This document shows positions 8,222 through 16,384 of a stretch of DNA of 64,000 bases, piece after piece. Location: contig JAGRPL010000010.1 in assembly GCA_019449595.1 (NCBI GenBank), forward strand, positions 62,001 through 126,000. Direction: 5' to 3'. The DNA comes from Rhodoferax sp. (GTDB taxonomy: Bacteria; Pseudomonadota; Gammaproteobacteria; Burkholderiales; Burkholderiaceae_C). A model generated the notes under the pieces. That model worked only from the letters and a program-made list of their open reading frames with translations, had not been told where the DNA came from and made no database searches. Numbering within the stretch: the stretch's first letter is position 1; the number at the start of each line of letters is the position of its first letter. Both the position numbers and the translations under genes were made by a program.

Positions 8222-9043
8222 TCACAGCCGGGCGGCAATGGCCGACAAACCTTCCAGCGCGCCCATGGCCATGCCCACGTGGCCGGGCGGCGTGTGGGCC
8301 TCGCGCGGGTTGATGCGGATCAGGCGGGCGTGGTGCTGCTGCATGGCGTGGTGGCTGCGCTGGCGCACGCTGGGGATGGCGGTGCCGGCGCCCAGTTCCA
8401 CCACCACCAGGCGCTCTGCACGCTCCAGCCACTGGTCCAGGTTGTGCTCCCGCGCCGCGCCGCTGCCGTCTACCCAGGCCCCGTCGCCAAACATCAGGAT
8501 TTGTGGCCGGGCCAGGGCGCCGCAGTGCGGGCAGGTCGGCAAGGCGTTGCGCAACTGGCAACGGGTTTCATCCACGTCGGGCTGGAAGTCCGTGGCGGGC
8601 CAGACGTGTGGGCTGCACGGCACGGTGCATTGCAGGTGGTGGATGCTGCCGTGGCACTCCGTGACGTGCGCCGGTGCAAAACTGGCGGCCTGGAACTGGC
8701 CGTCCACATTGCTGGTGAAGACCCGTGCCCCCAGGGGCATGCTGGCGGCCCAGTGGCGCAGCAGGGCAAAGCCGGCGTGCGGCACGGTGCGGCGGTACAG
8801 GGCCAGGCGGTGGCCGTAGAAGCCCCAGGCCAGCCGCGGGTCGTGCGCAAATGCCGCCGGGTTGGCGATTTCGGTGAAGGCCATGCCGGTCTGCTGCAGC
8901 GCCGGGTAGGCCCGCCAGAAGCCTGCGGTACCGCGGAAGTCGGGCAGGCCCGAGTCCACGCCCATGCCGGCACCGGCGCCGATCAGCATGCCGTCGGCCT
9001 GCTGGATCAGCGCGGCGGCCTGCGCGATCGGGGTGGGCTGCAT
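8222..9043 (-). CDS. Sir2-family NAD-dependent protein deacylase
   Basis: A 273-residue sirtuin. The NAD-binding loop is GAGAGMGVDSGLPDFRG (about residues 22-38), the TQN-equivalent is TSNVDGQF (about 110), the catalytic histidine is in VTECHGSIHHLQC, and the C-terminal Rossmann part contains LVVVELGAGTAIPSVR. The Zn-binding cysteines are atypical: the first pair is spaced C-x3-C (QCTVPC) and the second part has C...CPHC rather than two clean CxxC pairs. Family enzymes remove acyl groups from lysines with NAD consumption. The ATG overlaps the preceding MBL gene stop by one base (TGATG), implying translational coupling. Confidence 0.85.
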   Translation of the reverse strand: MQPTPIAQAAALIQQADGMLIGAGAGMGVDSGLPDFRGTAGFWRAYPALQQTGMAFTEIANPAAFAHDPRLAWGFYGHRLALYRRTVPHAGFALLRHWAASMPLGARVFTSNVDGQFQAASFAPAHVTECHGSIHHLQCTVPCSPHVWPATDFQPDVDETRCQLRNALPTCPHCGALARPQILMFGDGAWVDGSGAAREHNLDQWLERAERLVVVELGAGTAIPSVRQRSHHAMQQHHARLIRINPREAHTPPGHVGMAMGALEGLSAIAARL

Positions 9044-10107
9044 CAGCGGTTCTTCTGGATGCGTTCCAGGTGCGCCAGCAGCGAACGCTTGGCCACCGGC
9101 CAGACGCGGGGTTCCACGTCGTCGTAGGCCAGGGGCAGCCAGTCGTCCACCGAACCGTTGGGGTGGGCGGCGACCACGGCGGCGATCTTGGCCTCGCGTT
9201 TCAGGCGGTGTGCCTTCAGGTGGCTGATGGCGCCTGTGGCGGCGGCCAGCGAGCCGCCCAGCACGTGGCCGTGGGCCGGCAGGATGAACTGCACATCGTG
9301 CGCTTGGCAGGCCGCCAGCAGCACGTCCAGCGAGTCCAGGTAGTCGGCCATGTTGCCGTCGGGCGGGTCGATCACCGTGGTGCTGCCGTTGAGGATGTGG
9401 TCCCCCGAGAACAGCAGGCCGTCCTCCACCAGCAGCAGGCAGACGTGGTTGGCCGCGTGGCCCGGTGTGTGGATGGCCTGCAGCGTGTGGTGGGGTGCAA
9501 AATGGGCATCCGGCCCCCGTGGAATCAGCGTGAGCTGCTCCTGATTGTGTAGCACCCGGTCGGGCGTGAAGGCGCTGGCGGCGCGCGCCGTGGGCGCCGA
9601 GGGTAGGCCCAGGATGGGGGGGCGGCCCTCGCACAGGGCTTGGAGCGGCGCGGCGCCGGGCGAGTGGTCGGGGTGCGAGTGGGTGCAGACAATCTGAACG
9701 ATGTTGCCGCCGCTGCCGTCCGGGTGCAGGGCGGCGCGCCACAGCCGGCGCAGGTGATCGGTGTCTGCCGGGCCGGGGTCGATGGCGATGAAGCCGGTGC
9801 GGGCATCACCTACCAGGTAGCTGTTGGTGCCGGGGCCGGTCATGAAGCCGGGGTTGGGTGCGGTCAGGCGCTGCACGTTGCGCGTCAGGGGCACGGCGCG
9901 TTCGCTCTGCCAGTCCAGCGCGTGGTGGGGCTCCTGGCCGTGGGGGTTGACCAGCGCCAACTCGCCGTAGGCCATGTCGTGCTGCAGCACGCGGGTGGCA
10001 ATGCCGGCCAGCAGGGCGGTGCGCTGGGCGGGGCCCTCGCCCGCGGTGTGCGCGGTGCCAGCGGGATGCGAATGGAGGTGTTGGTGGGGTCGTACCATGC
10101 GGGGCAT
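9043..10107 (-). CDS. MBL-fold metallo-hydrolase (LACTB2-like, glyoxalase II-related)
   Basis: A 354-residue metallo-beta-lactamase-fold protein. It contains the metal ligands [11 protein letters not shown] (HxHxDH, about residue 155), a further histidine in [12 protein letters not shown], and the aspartate in [15 protein letters not shown]; the C-terminal region ([19 protein letters not shown]) looks like the winged-helix tail of LACTB2-type enzymes, which include endoribonucleases and hydrolases. The N-terminal 60 residues are less conserved; an alternative start is MVRPHQH three codons in. It is translationally coupled to the sirtuin gene. Substrate unknown. Confidence 0.85.
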   Translation of the reverse strand: MPRMVRPHQHLHSHPAGTAHTAGEGPAQRTALLAGIATRVLQHDMAYGELALVNPHGQEPHHALDWQSERAVPLTRNVQRLTAPNPGFMTGPGTNSYLVGDARTGFIAIDPGPADTDHLRRLWRAALHPDGSGGNIVQIVCTHSHPDHSPGAAPLQALCEGRPPILGLPSAPTARAASAFTPDRVLHNQEQLTLIPRGPDAHFAPHHTLQAIHTPGHAANHVCLLLVEDGLLFSGDHILNGSTTVIDPPDGNMADYLDSLDVLLAACQAHDVQFILPAHGHVLGGSLAAATGAISHLKAHRLKREAKIAAVVAAHPNGSVDDWLPLAYDDVEPRVWPVAKRSLLAHLERIQKNR

Positions 10108-10162
10108 TGTGCAGCCAAATGCGCCCGGATATCCAGGGCGGTGGTGACGGCCGGCATGGAGA

Positions 10163-10168
10163 GATAAT
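10163..10168 (+). promoter_or_regulatory. -10 hexamer (GATAAT) for dapF
   Basis: GATAAT ends 7 nt before the dapF ATG at 10176, the same hexamer and distance as the rnpB -10 to RNA start. This predicts a leaderless or one-base-leader dapF mRNA. Confidence 0.5.
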
Positions 10169-10175
10169 CCGCTGC

Positions 10176-11051
10176 ATGCGAATCCGATTCACCAAAATGC
10201 AGGGCGCGGGAAACGACTTCGTCGTGCTCGACGAAACGCGGGGCCGGCTGGGCCTCTCCGCGGCGCAGTACCGCTTTCTGGGTGACCGGCACTTTGGTGT
10301 CGGGGCCGACCAGATCCTGAGTGTGCGCCCGTCGCCCGCCGAAGGCATCGATTTTGAATACGCCATCCACAACGCCGACGGCGGCGAGGTGGAGCAGTGC
10401 GGCAACGGCGCACGCTGCTTTGCGCGCTTTGTGCGCGACCAGGGCCTGACGCAGAAAGACGTGCTGCGCGTGCAGACCCTGAAAGGCGTGATCGAACCGC
10501 GCCTGACTGCGGACGGCCGCGTTACCGTGGACATGGGCGCGCCCGTGTTCGCGCCCGAGCAGGTTCCGTTTGATGACGCGGGCCTGCAGCTGCTGCCCCG
10601 GGGTTCCTGGGGGGTCTGGCCGCTGGCCCTGGCCGATACGGAGCCTCCCACGACGGTTTTCATCGCCACGGTGTCCATGGGCAACCCGCATGCCGTGCAG
10701 GTGGTGGACGACGTGGACACCGCGCCCGTGCAGGCCCAGGGGCCGCTGATCGAGCGGCATGTGCGCTTCCCCCAGCGGGTCAATGCCGGCTTCATGCAGG
10801 TGCTGGACCGCAGCCATATCCGCCTGCGGGTGTACGAGCGCGGCACGGGCGAGACGCTGGCTTGCGGCACGGGCGCCTGCGCTGCCGTGGTGGCGGGCAT
10901 CCGGCTGGGGCTGCTGGACGCCACCGTGGAAGTGCAGACCCTGGGCGGGGTGCTGAGCATTGCGTGGGCCGGTGGCACGGCGCCGGTCCTGATGACGGGC
11001 CCGGCCACCACCGTTTTCCAGGGCGAAATTGAACTTCCGGACGACCTATGA
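10176..11051 (+). CDS. dapF: Diaminopimelate epimerase
   Basis: A 291-residue enzyme converting L,L- to meso-diaminopimelate for lysine and peptidoglycan synthesis. The start [19 protein letters not shown] is the classic DapF N-terminus; the track ORF begins 69 bases earlier in non-homologous sequence. The first catalytic cysteine is in [13 protein letters not shown] (about residue 76) and the second in [13 protein letters not shown] (about 231), with NPHAVQVV between. It opens the block dapF-DUF484-xerC, whose order is the same as in enterobacteria; the ATGA overlap couples it to the DUF484 gene. No Shine-Dalgarno is visible, consistent with leaderless initiation. Confidence 0.97.
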   Translation: MRIRFTKMQGAGNDFVVLDETRGRLGLSAAQYRFLGDRHFGVGADQILSVRPSPAEGIDFEYAIHNADGGEVEQCGNGARCFARFVRDQGLTQKDVLRVQTLKGVIEPRLTADGRVTVDMGAPVFAPEQVPFDDAGLQLLPRGSWGVWPLALADTEPPTTVFIATVSMGNPHAVQVVDDVDTAPVQAQGPLIERHVRFPQRVNAGFMQVLDRSHIRLRVYERGTGETLACGTGACAAVVAGIRLGLLDATVEVQTLGGVLSIAWAGGTAPVLMTGPATTVFQGEIELPDDL

Positions 11052-11734
11052 ACCAATCACTGAACAACCCCATCACCGAAGACGACATTGCCAACTACCT
11101 GAGCATCACGCCGGATTTCTTCCAGCGCCATGCCGAGCTGCTGGCGGCGGTGCAGTTCACCAGCCCGCACAGCCACCGTGCCGTGAGCCTGCAGGAGCGC
11201 CAGGCCGAAATGTTGCGGGAAAAGATCAAGGTGCTGGAGCAGCGCATCATGGAGATGATCCGCAACGGCAACGACAACGTGCTGCTGTCGGACAAGATCC
11301 TGCGCTGGGCGCGCAGCCTGCTGCTGGCCAGCGATCTGCGGGCGCTGCCTGCGGCCATCGCCGAGGAAATCCAGCAGCAGTTTGCCGTGCCCCAGGTGGG
11401 GTTGCGCCTGTGGGGCGTGGCACCGGCGTTTGCCGACCTGGCCGCAGCCCAGGGCGTGAGCGACGACGCCAAGGTGTTCGCCTCCTCCCTCATGGAGCCC
11501 TTTTGCGGCCTGAACACCGGCTTTGAGGCGGTGGGCTGGCTGGCGGACCCGGCCGCCGTGACGTCGCTGGCCCTGATTCCGCTGCGCAGCAGCCCACCCA
11601 GCGCCACCGCGCCCGCGTTCGGCATGCTGGTGCTGGCGTCGCCGGACGCGCAGCGCTTCCACAGCGGCATGGGCACCGATTTCCTGGCCCGCATGGGCGA
11701 ACTGGCCAGTGCCGCGCTGTCACGCCTGAGGTAA
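11048..11734 (+). CDS. DUF484 family protein
   Basis: A 228-residue cytoplasmic protein. The N-terminal motif [25 protein letters not shown] and [31 protein letters not shown] (about residues 47-77, coiled-coil propensity) are the DUF484 hallmarks, followed by a GAF-like domain. Function is not established. It sits between dapF and xerC, overlapping dapF by four bases and ending five bases before xerC; this neighbourhood is conserved across gamma- and betaproteobacteria. Confidence 0.93.
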   Translation: MNQSLNNPITEDDIANYLSITPDFFQRHAELLAAVQFTSPHSHRAVSLQERQAEMLREKIKVLEQRIMEMIRNGNDNVLLSDKILRWARSLLLASDLRALPAAIAEEIQQQFAVPQVGLRLWGVAPAFADLAAAQGVSDDAKVFASSLMEPFCGLNTGFEAVGWLADPAAVTSLALIPLRSSPPSATAPAFGMLVLASPDAQRFHSGMGTDFLARMGELASAALSRLR

Positions 11735-11738
11735 TGCG

Positions 11739-12680
11739 GTGTCGACCGACGCCCAGCTCGTCGAGCGCTACCTTGAATATGTTCGCGTCGAAAAGCGGCT
11801 GGCCGCGCGCACGGTAGCGCTGTACGCGCTGGACCTGCACAAGCTGGCGGCCTTCGCCGCCCAGGTGCCGGTGGCGCTGACGGCGGTGCAAAACCCCCAT
11901 ATCCGCCGCTGGGTGGCGCAGATGCACAGCGGCGGCCGCAGTGGCCGCGGCATTGCCCTCATCATGTCCGGCTGGCGGGGGTTTTACGGTTGGCTGGGGC
12001 GCCAGGGCCTGGTGGCCAGCAACCCGGTGCAGGACGTGCGCGCCCCCAAGGCACCCAAGCCCCTGCCCAAGGCGCTGGGGGTGGATGACGCGGTGCAGTT
12101 CGCTGATTTCCGGAGTGCCGACACCCCCTGGCTGGAGGCCCGGGACGCGGCCATGGTGGAATTGCTCTACGGCAGCGGCCTGCGCGTGGGCGAGCTGGTG
12201 GGGCTGGACGTGATGGCCAGCGCCCGCGCACGCGGCTGGGTCGATCTGCAGGCCTGCGAAGCGCATGTGCTGGGCAAGGGCTCCAAGCGCCGCACCGTGC
12301 CGGTGGGCAGCGTGGCGCTGCAGGCGCTGGAGCGCTGGCTGGCGCTGCGCGGGCCGGATGCGGCGGCGCAGGCGGATGCCGGTGCCCTGTTCACCGGCCG
12401 CAACGGCACGCGCCTGACGCCGCAGTCGGTCTGGCAGCGGCTCAAGCGGCGCAGCCTGCAGGCGGGCCTCTCCACGCCGGTGCATCCCCACATGCTGCGC
12501 CACTCGTTCGCCAGCCACATGCTGCAGTCCAGCGGCGATTTGCGCGCCGTGCAGGAGCTGCTGGGTCACGCCAACATCACGACCACGCAGGTCTACACCC
12601 GGCTGGATTTTCAGCACCTGGCCAAGGCCTACGACGCCGCGCACCCCCGGGCGCACGCCAAGGGCGGCAAGAAAGAGTAG
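11739..12680 (+). CDS. xerC: Site-specific tyrosine recombinase XerC
   Basis: A 313-residue tyrosine recombinase that, with XerD, resolves chromosome dimers at dif. An N-terminal SAM-like core-binding domain (RYLEYVRVEKRLAARTVALYALDL) precedes the catalytic domain with all active-site residues: Arg in LLYGSGLRVGEL (about 150), Lys in VLGKGSKRRTVP (about 182), HMLRHSFASH (His/Arg, about 252), LLGHANITTTQVYT (His, and the Tyr nucleophile at about 288). The start codon is GTG, directly after the DUF484 stop. The C-terminal tail is basic (AKGGKKE). XerC rather than XerD is inferred from the gene context. Confidence 0.95.
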   Translation: MSTDAQLVERYLEYVRVEKRLAARTVALYALDLHKLAAFAAQVPVALTAVQNPHIRRWVAQMHSGGRSGRGIALIMSGWRGFYGWLGRQGLVASNPVQDVRAPKAPKPLPKALGVDDAVQFADFRSADTPWLEARDAAMVELLYGSGLRVGELVGLDVMASARARGWVDLQACEAHVLGKGSKRRTVPVGSVALQALERWLALRGPDAAAQADAGALFTGRNGTRLTPQSVWQRLKRRSLQAGLSTPVHPHMLRHSFASHMLQSSGDLRAVQELLGHANITTTQVYTRLDFQHLAKAYDAAHPRAHAKGGKKE

Positions 12681-12710
12681 GCCGGGCGCGCAGGCGCACA
12701 ATCAGGCGTT

Positions 12711-13892
12711 ATGAAAACCATTCGACTGCGCGCCGGCAAAGAGCGCTCCCTGCAACGCCGCCACCCCTGGATTTTTGAATCTGCCATTGCCAAGGGCGGT
12801 GGCGACAGCGGCGAAACCGTGCGCGTGGAGTCCGACAGCGGCGCGTTCCTGGCCTGGGCGGCGTTCAGCCCGGCCTCCAAGATCCGTGCTCGGGCCTGGA
12901 GCTTTGACGAAAGCCAGCGCATTGATGCTCCTTTTTTTGTAGCTGCTGTCGCACGTTCCATAAAGGCCAGAGCCCGATTTGATATCCAAAGTGACGGCAT
13001 GCGCCTGGTGCACGGCGAGTCCGACGGTCTGCCCGGCCTGATCGTGGACCGCTACGGCGACACGCTGGTGGCGCAGTTCACCTCGGCCGGGGTGGAGAAG
13101 TGGAAAGGGGTGATTGCCGATGCCCTGCTGGCCGAGACCGGCTTGACCCGGCTGTACGAGCGTTCCGATGCCAGCAGCCGCGCCCTGGAGGGCCTGGCCG
13201 AGGCCACCGGCTGGCTACGCGGCGACGGTCCCACCGACCTGGTGCTGCACGAGCACGACTGGCGGCTGGCCCTGAACATTGCCGAAGGCCACAAGACCGG
13301 CTTTTACCTGGACCAGCGCGACAGCCGCAAGAAGTTTGCCGACTACACCCGGCGCCTGGGCTTTCAGCGCGTACTCAACTGCTACTGCTACACCGGCGGC
13401 TTCACGGTGGCGGCGCTGGCCGGCGGTGCGGCGCACGTCACGTCCATCGACTCCTCCGGCCCGGCCATTGAAAAAGCGGCGGCCAATGTAGCCCTGAACG
13501 GCTTTGACGCCGCCCGCGCCACCTTCCTGGATGCCGATGTGAATGCCTCGCTGCGCCAGTTCCTGGACCAGGACAAGACCTTTGACGCCATCGTGCTGGA
13601 CCCGCCGAAGTTTGCGCCCACGGTGGCGCATGCCGAGCGGGCGGCGCGTGCCTACAAGGACATCAACCGCTTGGCCCTGAAGCTGCTGGAGCCCGGCGGC
13701 GTGCTGTTCACCTATTCCTGCTCGGGCGGCATCAGCGCCGATCTGTTTCACAAGATCGTGGCCGGTGCCGGCTCGGACGCCGGGGTGGACGGTTTCATCA
13801 CCGAGCGCATGGGCGGCGCCCCGGACCACCCCATGACGATTGCCTTTCCCGAAGGTGAATACCTCAAGGGACTGGTGGTAATGCGCAAATAG
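12711..13892 (+). CDS. rlmI: Class I rRNA methyltransferase, RlmI-like (23S rRNA m5C)
   Basis: A 393-residue protein: an N-terminal PUA-like domain (RLRAGKERSLQRRHPWIFESAI), a linker, and a Rossmann methyltransferase domain with VLNCYCYTGGFTVAALAGGA (SAM motif I, about residue 223), DAIVLDPPKFAP (motif IV, about 292) and TYSCSGG. These match RlmI, which methylates C1962 of 23S rRNA. Residues about 70-92 (IDAPFFVAAVARSIKARARFDI) are encoded by a copy of the dispersed hairpin repeat inserted in frame between the PUA-like and catalytic domains. Symbol assigned by motif similarity only. Confidence 0.85.
   Translation: MKTIRLRAGKERSLQRRHPWIFESAIAKGGGDSGETVRVESDSGAFLAWAAFSPASKIRARAWSFDESQRIDAPFFVAAVARSIKARARFDIQSDGMRLVHGESDGLPGLIVDRYGDTLVAQFTSAGVEKWKGVIADALLAETGLTRLYERSDASSRALEGLAEATGWLRGDGPTDLVLHEHDWRLALNIAEGHKTGFYLDQRDSRKKFADYTRRLGFQRVLNCYCYTGGFTVAALAGGAAHVTSIDSSGPAIEKAAANVALNGFDAARATFLDADVNASLRQFLDQDKTFDAIVLDPPKFAPTVAHAERAARAYKDINRLALKLLEPGGVLFTYSCSGGISADLFHKIVAGAGSDAGVDGFITERMGGAPDHPMTIAFPEGEYLKGLVVMRK
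12924..12990 (+). repeat. Dispersed hairpin repeat (family B), in-frame copy in rlmI-like gene
   Basis: GATGCTCCTTTTTTTGTAGC followed by TGCTGTCGCA and an extended tail (AAAGGCCAGAGCCCGATTTG). The GTAGCTGC + tGCGCA-like core matches the other family B copies. The A/T-rich tract stands out from the surrounding GC-rich codons. Confidence 0.6.
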
Positions 13893-13973
13893 CCGGACAC
13901 GGCGCCAACCGGGATTGCGCCGTGGTCTTGGCAGACCGCTACACTCCCCACCTGCTGAATTTTGGATTCCACA

Positions 13974-15029
13974 ATGAGCCTTATCCCCGCCACCATCCTC
14001 ACGGGCTTTCTCGGTTCCGGCAAGACCACCCTGCTCAAGCGGGTGCTGGAAGAAGCCCATGGCCAGAAAATCGCCGTCATCGAGAACGAGTTCGGCGAGG
14101 AAAACATCGACAACGACATCCTGGTGAGCGACACCAACGAGCAGATCATCCAGATGAGCAACGGCTGCATCTGCTGCACCATCCGCGAGGACCTGCGGGC
14201 CACGCTGCAGCTGCTGGCGGCCAAGAAACGCAAGGGCCTGTTGGATTTTGAGCGCGTGGTGATCGAGACCACCGGCCTGGCCGACCCCGGTCCGGTGGCG
14301 CAGACCTTTTTCATGGATGACGAAATTGCCGAGAGCTTCCTGCTGGACTCCATCCTGACGCTGGTGGATGCCAAGCACGCTCCGCAGCAGCTCGACGACC
14401 GCCAGGAAGCGCGCCGCCAGGTCGGCTTTGCCGACCAGATATTCATCAGTAAGTCGGAACTGGTGTCGGCCGACGAACTGGACGCATTGCAGCACCGCCT
14501 CAAGCACATGAACCCGCGGGCACCGCAAAAAACGGTGCACTTCGGCGAGGTGGCGCTCGGCGAGGTTTTTGACCTGCGCGGCTTCAATCTCAACGCCAAG
14601 CTGGACATCGACCCCGACTTTCTCCAGGAAGCGGCGCACGACCACGGGCATGACCACCACGACCATGTGCACGGAGAGCACTGCAACCACCCGTCCCATG
14701 CGCACGGAGGCGGCCACCACCATCACCACGACGACGACGTCAAGAGCTTCGTGTTCAGGTCCGAGCGCCCGTTTGATCCGGCCAAGCTGGAGGACTTCCT
14801 GGGCGCCATCGTCAATATCTATGGCCCGCGCATGCTGCGCTACAAGGGTGTGCTGAACATGAAGGGGACGGACCGCAAGGTCATCTTCCAGGGCGTGCAC
14901 CAGTTGATGGGCAGCGATCTGGGGCCACAATGGGCCGAAGGCGAGACACGCAGCAGCAAAATGGTATTCATCGGCATTGACCTGCCCCAGGACATCTTGT
15001 TGCAGGGCATGGAGCAATCGCTGGTCTGA
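13974..15029 (+). CDS. CobW/P47K-family GTP-binding metallochaperone
   Basis: A 351-residue G3E GTPase. Walker A is LTGFLGSGKTTLLKRVL (residues 8-24), switch elements include NEFGEENIDNDI, the metal-binding CxCC motif is NGCICCTIREDL (about 63-74), and ISKSEL stands in the NKxD position. Between the GTPase and the CobW C-terminal domain is a His/Asp-rich stretch (HGHDHHDHVHGEHC, then HHHHHDDD) suited to binding Zn, Co or Ni. The track ORF begins at a TTG; the ATG four codons later (MSLIPATILTG) is the normal family start. Members deliver metal ions to target proteins; the target here is not evident. Confidence 0.92.
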   Translation: MSLIPATILTGFLGSGKTTLLKRVLEEAHGQKIAVIENEFGEENIDNDILVSDTNEQIIQMSNGCICCTIREDLRATLQLLAAKKRKGLLDFERVVIETTGLADPGPVAQTFFMDDEIAESFLLDSILTLVDAKHAPQQLDDRQEARRQVGFADQIFISKSELVSADELDALQHRLKHMNPRAPQKTVHFGEVALGEVFDLRGFNLNAKLDIDPDFLQEAAHDHGHDHHDHVHGEHCNHPSHAHGGGHHHHHDDDVKSFVFRSERPFDPAKLEDFLGAIVNIYGPRMLRYKGVLNMKGTDRKVIFQGVHQLMGSDLGPQWAEGETRSSKMVFIGIDLPQDILLQGMEQSLV

Positions 15030-15192
15030 ACGCCAAATGATTGTCTCGCTTTTGCAACTGTTAGGTTTTCCCAAGGCGAAGCCTGTACACTCGCGCGCCG
15101 GAGAAACCCCACCAAAGAAGCCTTCCAAGGCCCGTGGTGGAACAGCAGCCCCCACCGATCATGCGCAGGCCAGCCCTGCCAGGAGACAAGAA

Positions 15193-16341
15193 GTGATAGC
15201 TAAATCTGGAAAAGACAGCAAGGCCAAAACAAGCAAAAGCAAGGCGGCCGCCAAGCCGACCGCAAAACCTGCTGTCAAGAGCGCCAAACCTGCGGCCAAA
15301 ACGGTGAAGCCGGCGGCCAAGCCGGTTGCCAAGGCGAAGACTGTGGTCAAGGCCAAGCCGGTAGCCAAGGTGCCGGCGAAGAAAACCGTCGCCAAACCGG
15401 TGGCCAAAGTGGTGGCCAAGACTGTATCCAAGGGAGTTTCCGGAAAAACAACGCAACCGGCAAGCAAGGCAGCGGCCAAGCCCGCTGCCAAGGTGCCGGC
15501 GAAGAAAACCGTCGCCAAACCGGTGGCCAAGCCCGCCGCCAAACCGGCGACCAAAATGGTGGCCAAGCCGGCCGCCAAAGCCAAAGCCCCTGTCATTCCC
15601 GTCGCAAAACCGGCCGTCAAGCCGCCGGTCAAACCGACCCCCACTGCTGCGGCAGCGAAAGAGAAGAAACCCATGTCTGTGTCCCCTCCCGTTACCAAAG
15701 TGTCGCCGGCGCCTGCCGCTCCTGCGCCGGTAGCTGCTCCCGCCAAAGCCGGCCGGCCTTCGTCGCGCCTGGCCCAGTTGACTGTTCCGTCCATGGCGCA
15801 GACGGTGGCCTCCACCGCGGCCAAGGCCAGCTACAGCCAGTCGAGCCCGTCGCCCGTCATCGTTCCGGTGCTGCCCTCGGCGGTCAAGAAAGACCCCAAG
15901 CTCGCCAACAACTGGAAGACCAAGCCGGTTGCCGAGCTGACGGATGCCGAACTGATGGCCATGCCCGACTCCGAGTACATGAACGAAGTCCAGCTGGCGG
16001 CGTTCCGGTTGAAGCTGGCGAGTCTCAAGCGCGACATCCTCAGCAATGCCGGCGAAACCACGGAACACCTGCGCGAGGACACCTCGGTGGTGCCGGACCC
16101 GGCCGACCGCGCCACCATCGAAGAAGAGCATGCCCTGGAGTTGCGCACCCGCGACCGCGAGCGCAAGCTGCTCAAGAAGATCGAACAGTCCATCGCACGC
16201 ATCGATGCCGGAGACTACGGTTACTGCGATGAAACCGGCGAAGCCATTGGCGTGGGCCGGTTGCTGGCACGCCCCACGGCGACCCTGTCCCTGGAGGCGC
16301 AGCAGCGTCGCGAACTGAAGCAGAAGATGTTTGGTGATTGA
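15193..16341 (+). CDS. dksA: RNA polymerase-binding transcription factor DksA with histone H1-like N-terminal tail
   Basis: The last ~135 residues are DksA: LTDAELMAMPDSEYMNEVQLAAFRLKLASLKRDI, a coiled coil, then DAGDYGYCDETGEAIGVGRLLARPTA. Only one of four zinc-finger cysteines remains (CDET for CxxC, and LSLEA for the second pair), so it is a zinc-independent, single-Cys DksA. Before it lie about 230 residues rich in Lys, Ala, Pro and Val (VAKPAAK-type repeats) like AlgP/H1 tails. I chose the GTG at 15193 because AGGAGA lies six bases in front; the ATG at 15037 gives a longer frame without a Shine-Dalgarno. DksA works with ppGpp to control rRNA and amino-acid promoters. Confidence 0.88.
   Translation: MIAKSGKDSKAKTSKSKAAAKPTAKPAVKSAKPAAKTVKPAAKPVAKAKTVVKAKPVAKVPAKKTVAKPVAKVVAKTVSKGVSGKTTQPASKAAAKPAAKVPAKKTVAKPVAKPAAKPATKMVAKPAAKAKAPVIPVAKPAVKPPVKPTPTAAAAKEKKPMSVSPPVTKVSPAPAAPAPVAAPAKAGRPSSRLAQLTVPSMAQTVASTAAKASYSQSSPSPVIVPVLPSAVKKDPKLANNWKTKPVAELTDAELMAMPDSEYMNEVQLAAFRLKLASLKRDILSNAGETTEHLREDTSVVPDPADRATIEEEHALELRTRDRERKLLKKIEQSIARIDAGDYGYCDETGEAIGVGRLLARPTATLSLEAQQRRELKQKMFGD
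15364..15407 (+). repeat. 44-nt exact direct repeat in dksA tail, copy 1
   Basis: Identical over 44 nt to 15487-15530 (begins GCCAAGGTGCCGGCGAAGAA). The copies are 123 nt (41 codons) apart and in the same frame. Confidence 0.9.
15487..15530 (+). repeat. 44-nt exact direct repeat in dksA tail, copy 2
   Basis: Second copy of the repeat at 15364. Recombination or slippage between the copies would change the tail by exactly 41 residues without a frameshift. Confidence 0.9.
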
Positions 16342-16372
16342 TTTCGCGCGTGTAATTGCGACGCACATTTGG

Positions 16373-16378
16373 TAAGCT
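16373..16378 (+). promoter_or_regulatory. Possible -10 hexamer (TAAGCT) for the STAS-protein gene
   Basis: TAAGCT keeps the TAnnnT skeleton and ends exactly 6 nt before the ATG at 16385. Weak on its own; listed because of the recurring spacing in this window. Confidence 0.3.
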
Positions 16379-16384
16379 GTTTCC

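Noticed and set aside
7292-9127. 611-aa plus-strand open frame
   Set aside because: Antisense to the S4 and Sir2 genes, with no domain and R/S/A-rich composition.
13215-15155. 646-aa minus-strand open frame
   Set aside because: Antisense to the RlmI-like and CobW genes; no recognisable domain. Long open antisense frames are common at this GC content.
15037-15192. Longer dksA start at ATG 15037 (track frame from 14977)
   Set aside because: No Shine-Dalgarno precedes the ATG, while GTG 15193 has AGGAGA at good spacing. The extra sequence could still be a translated leader.
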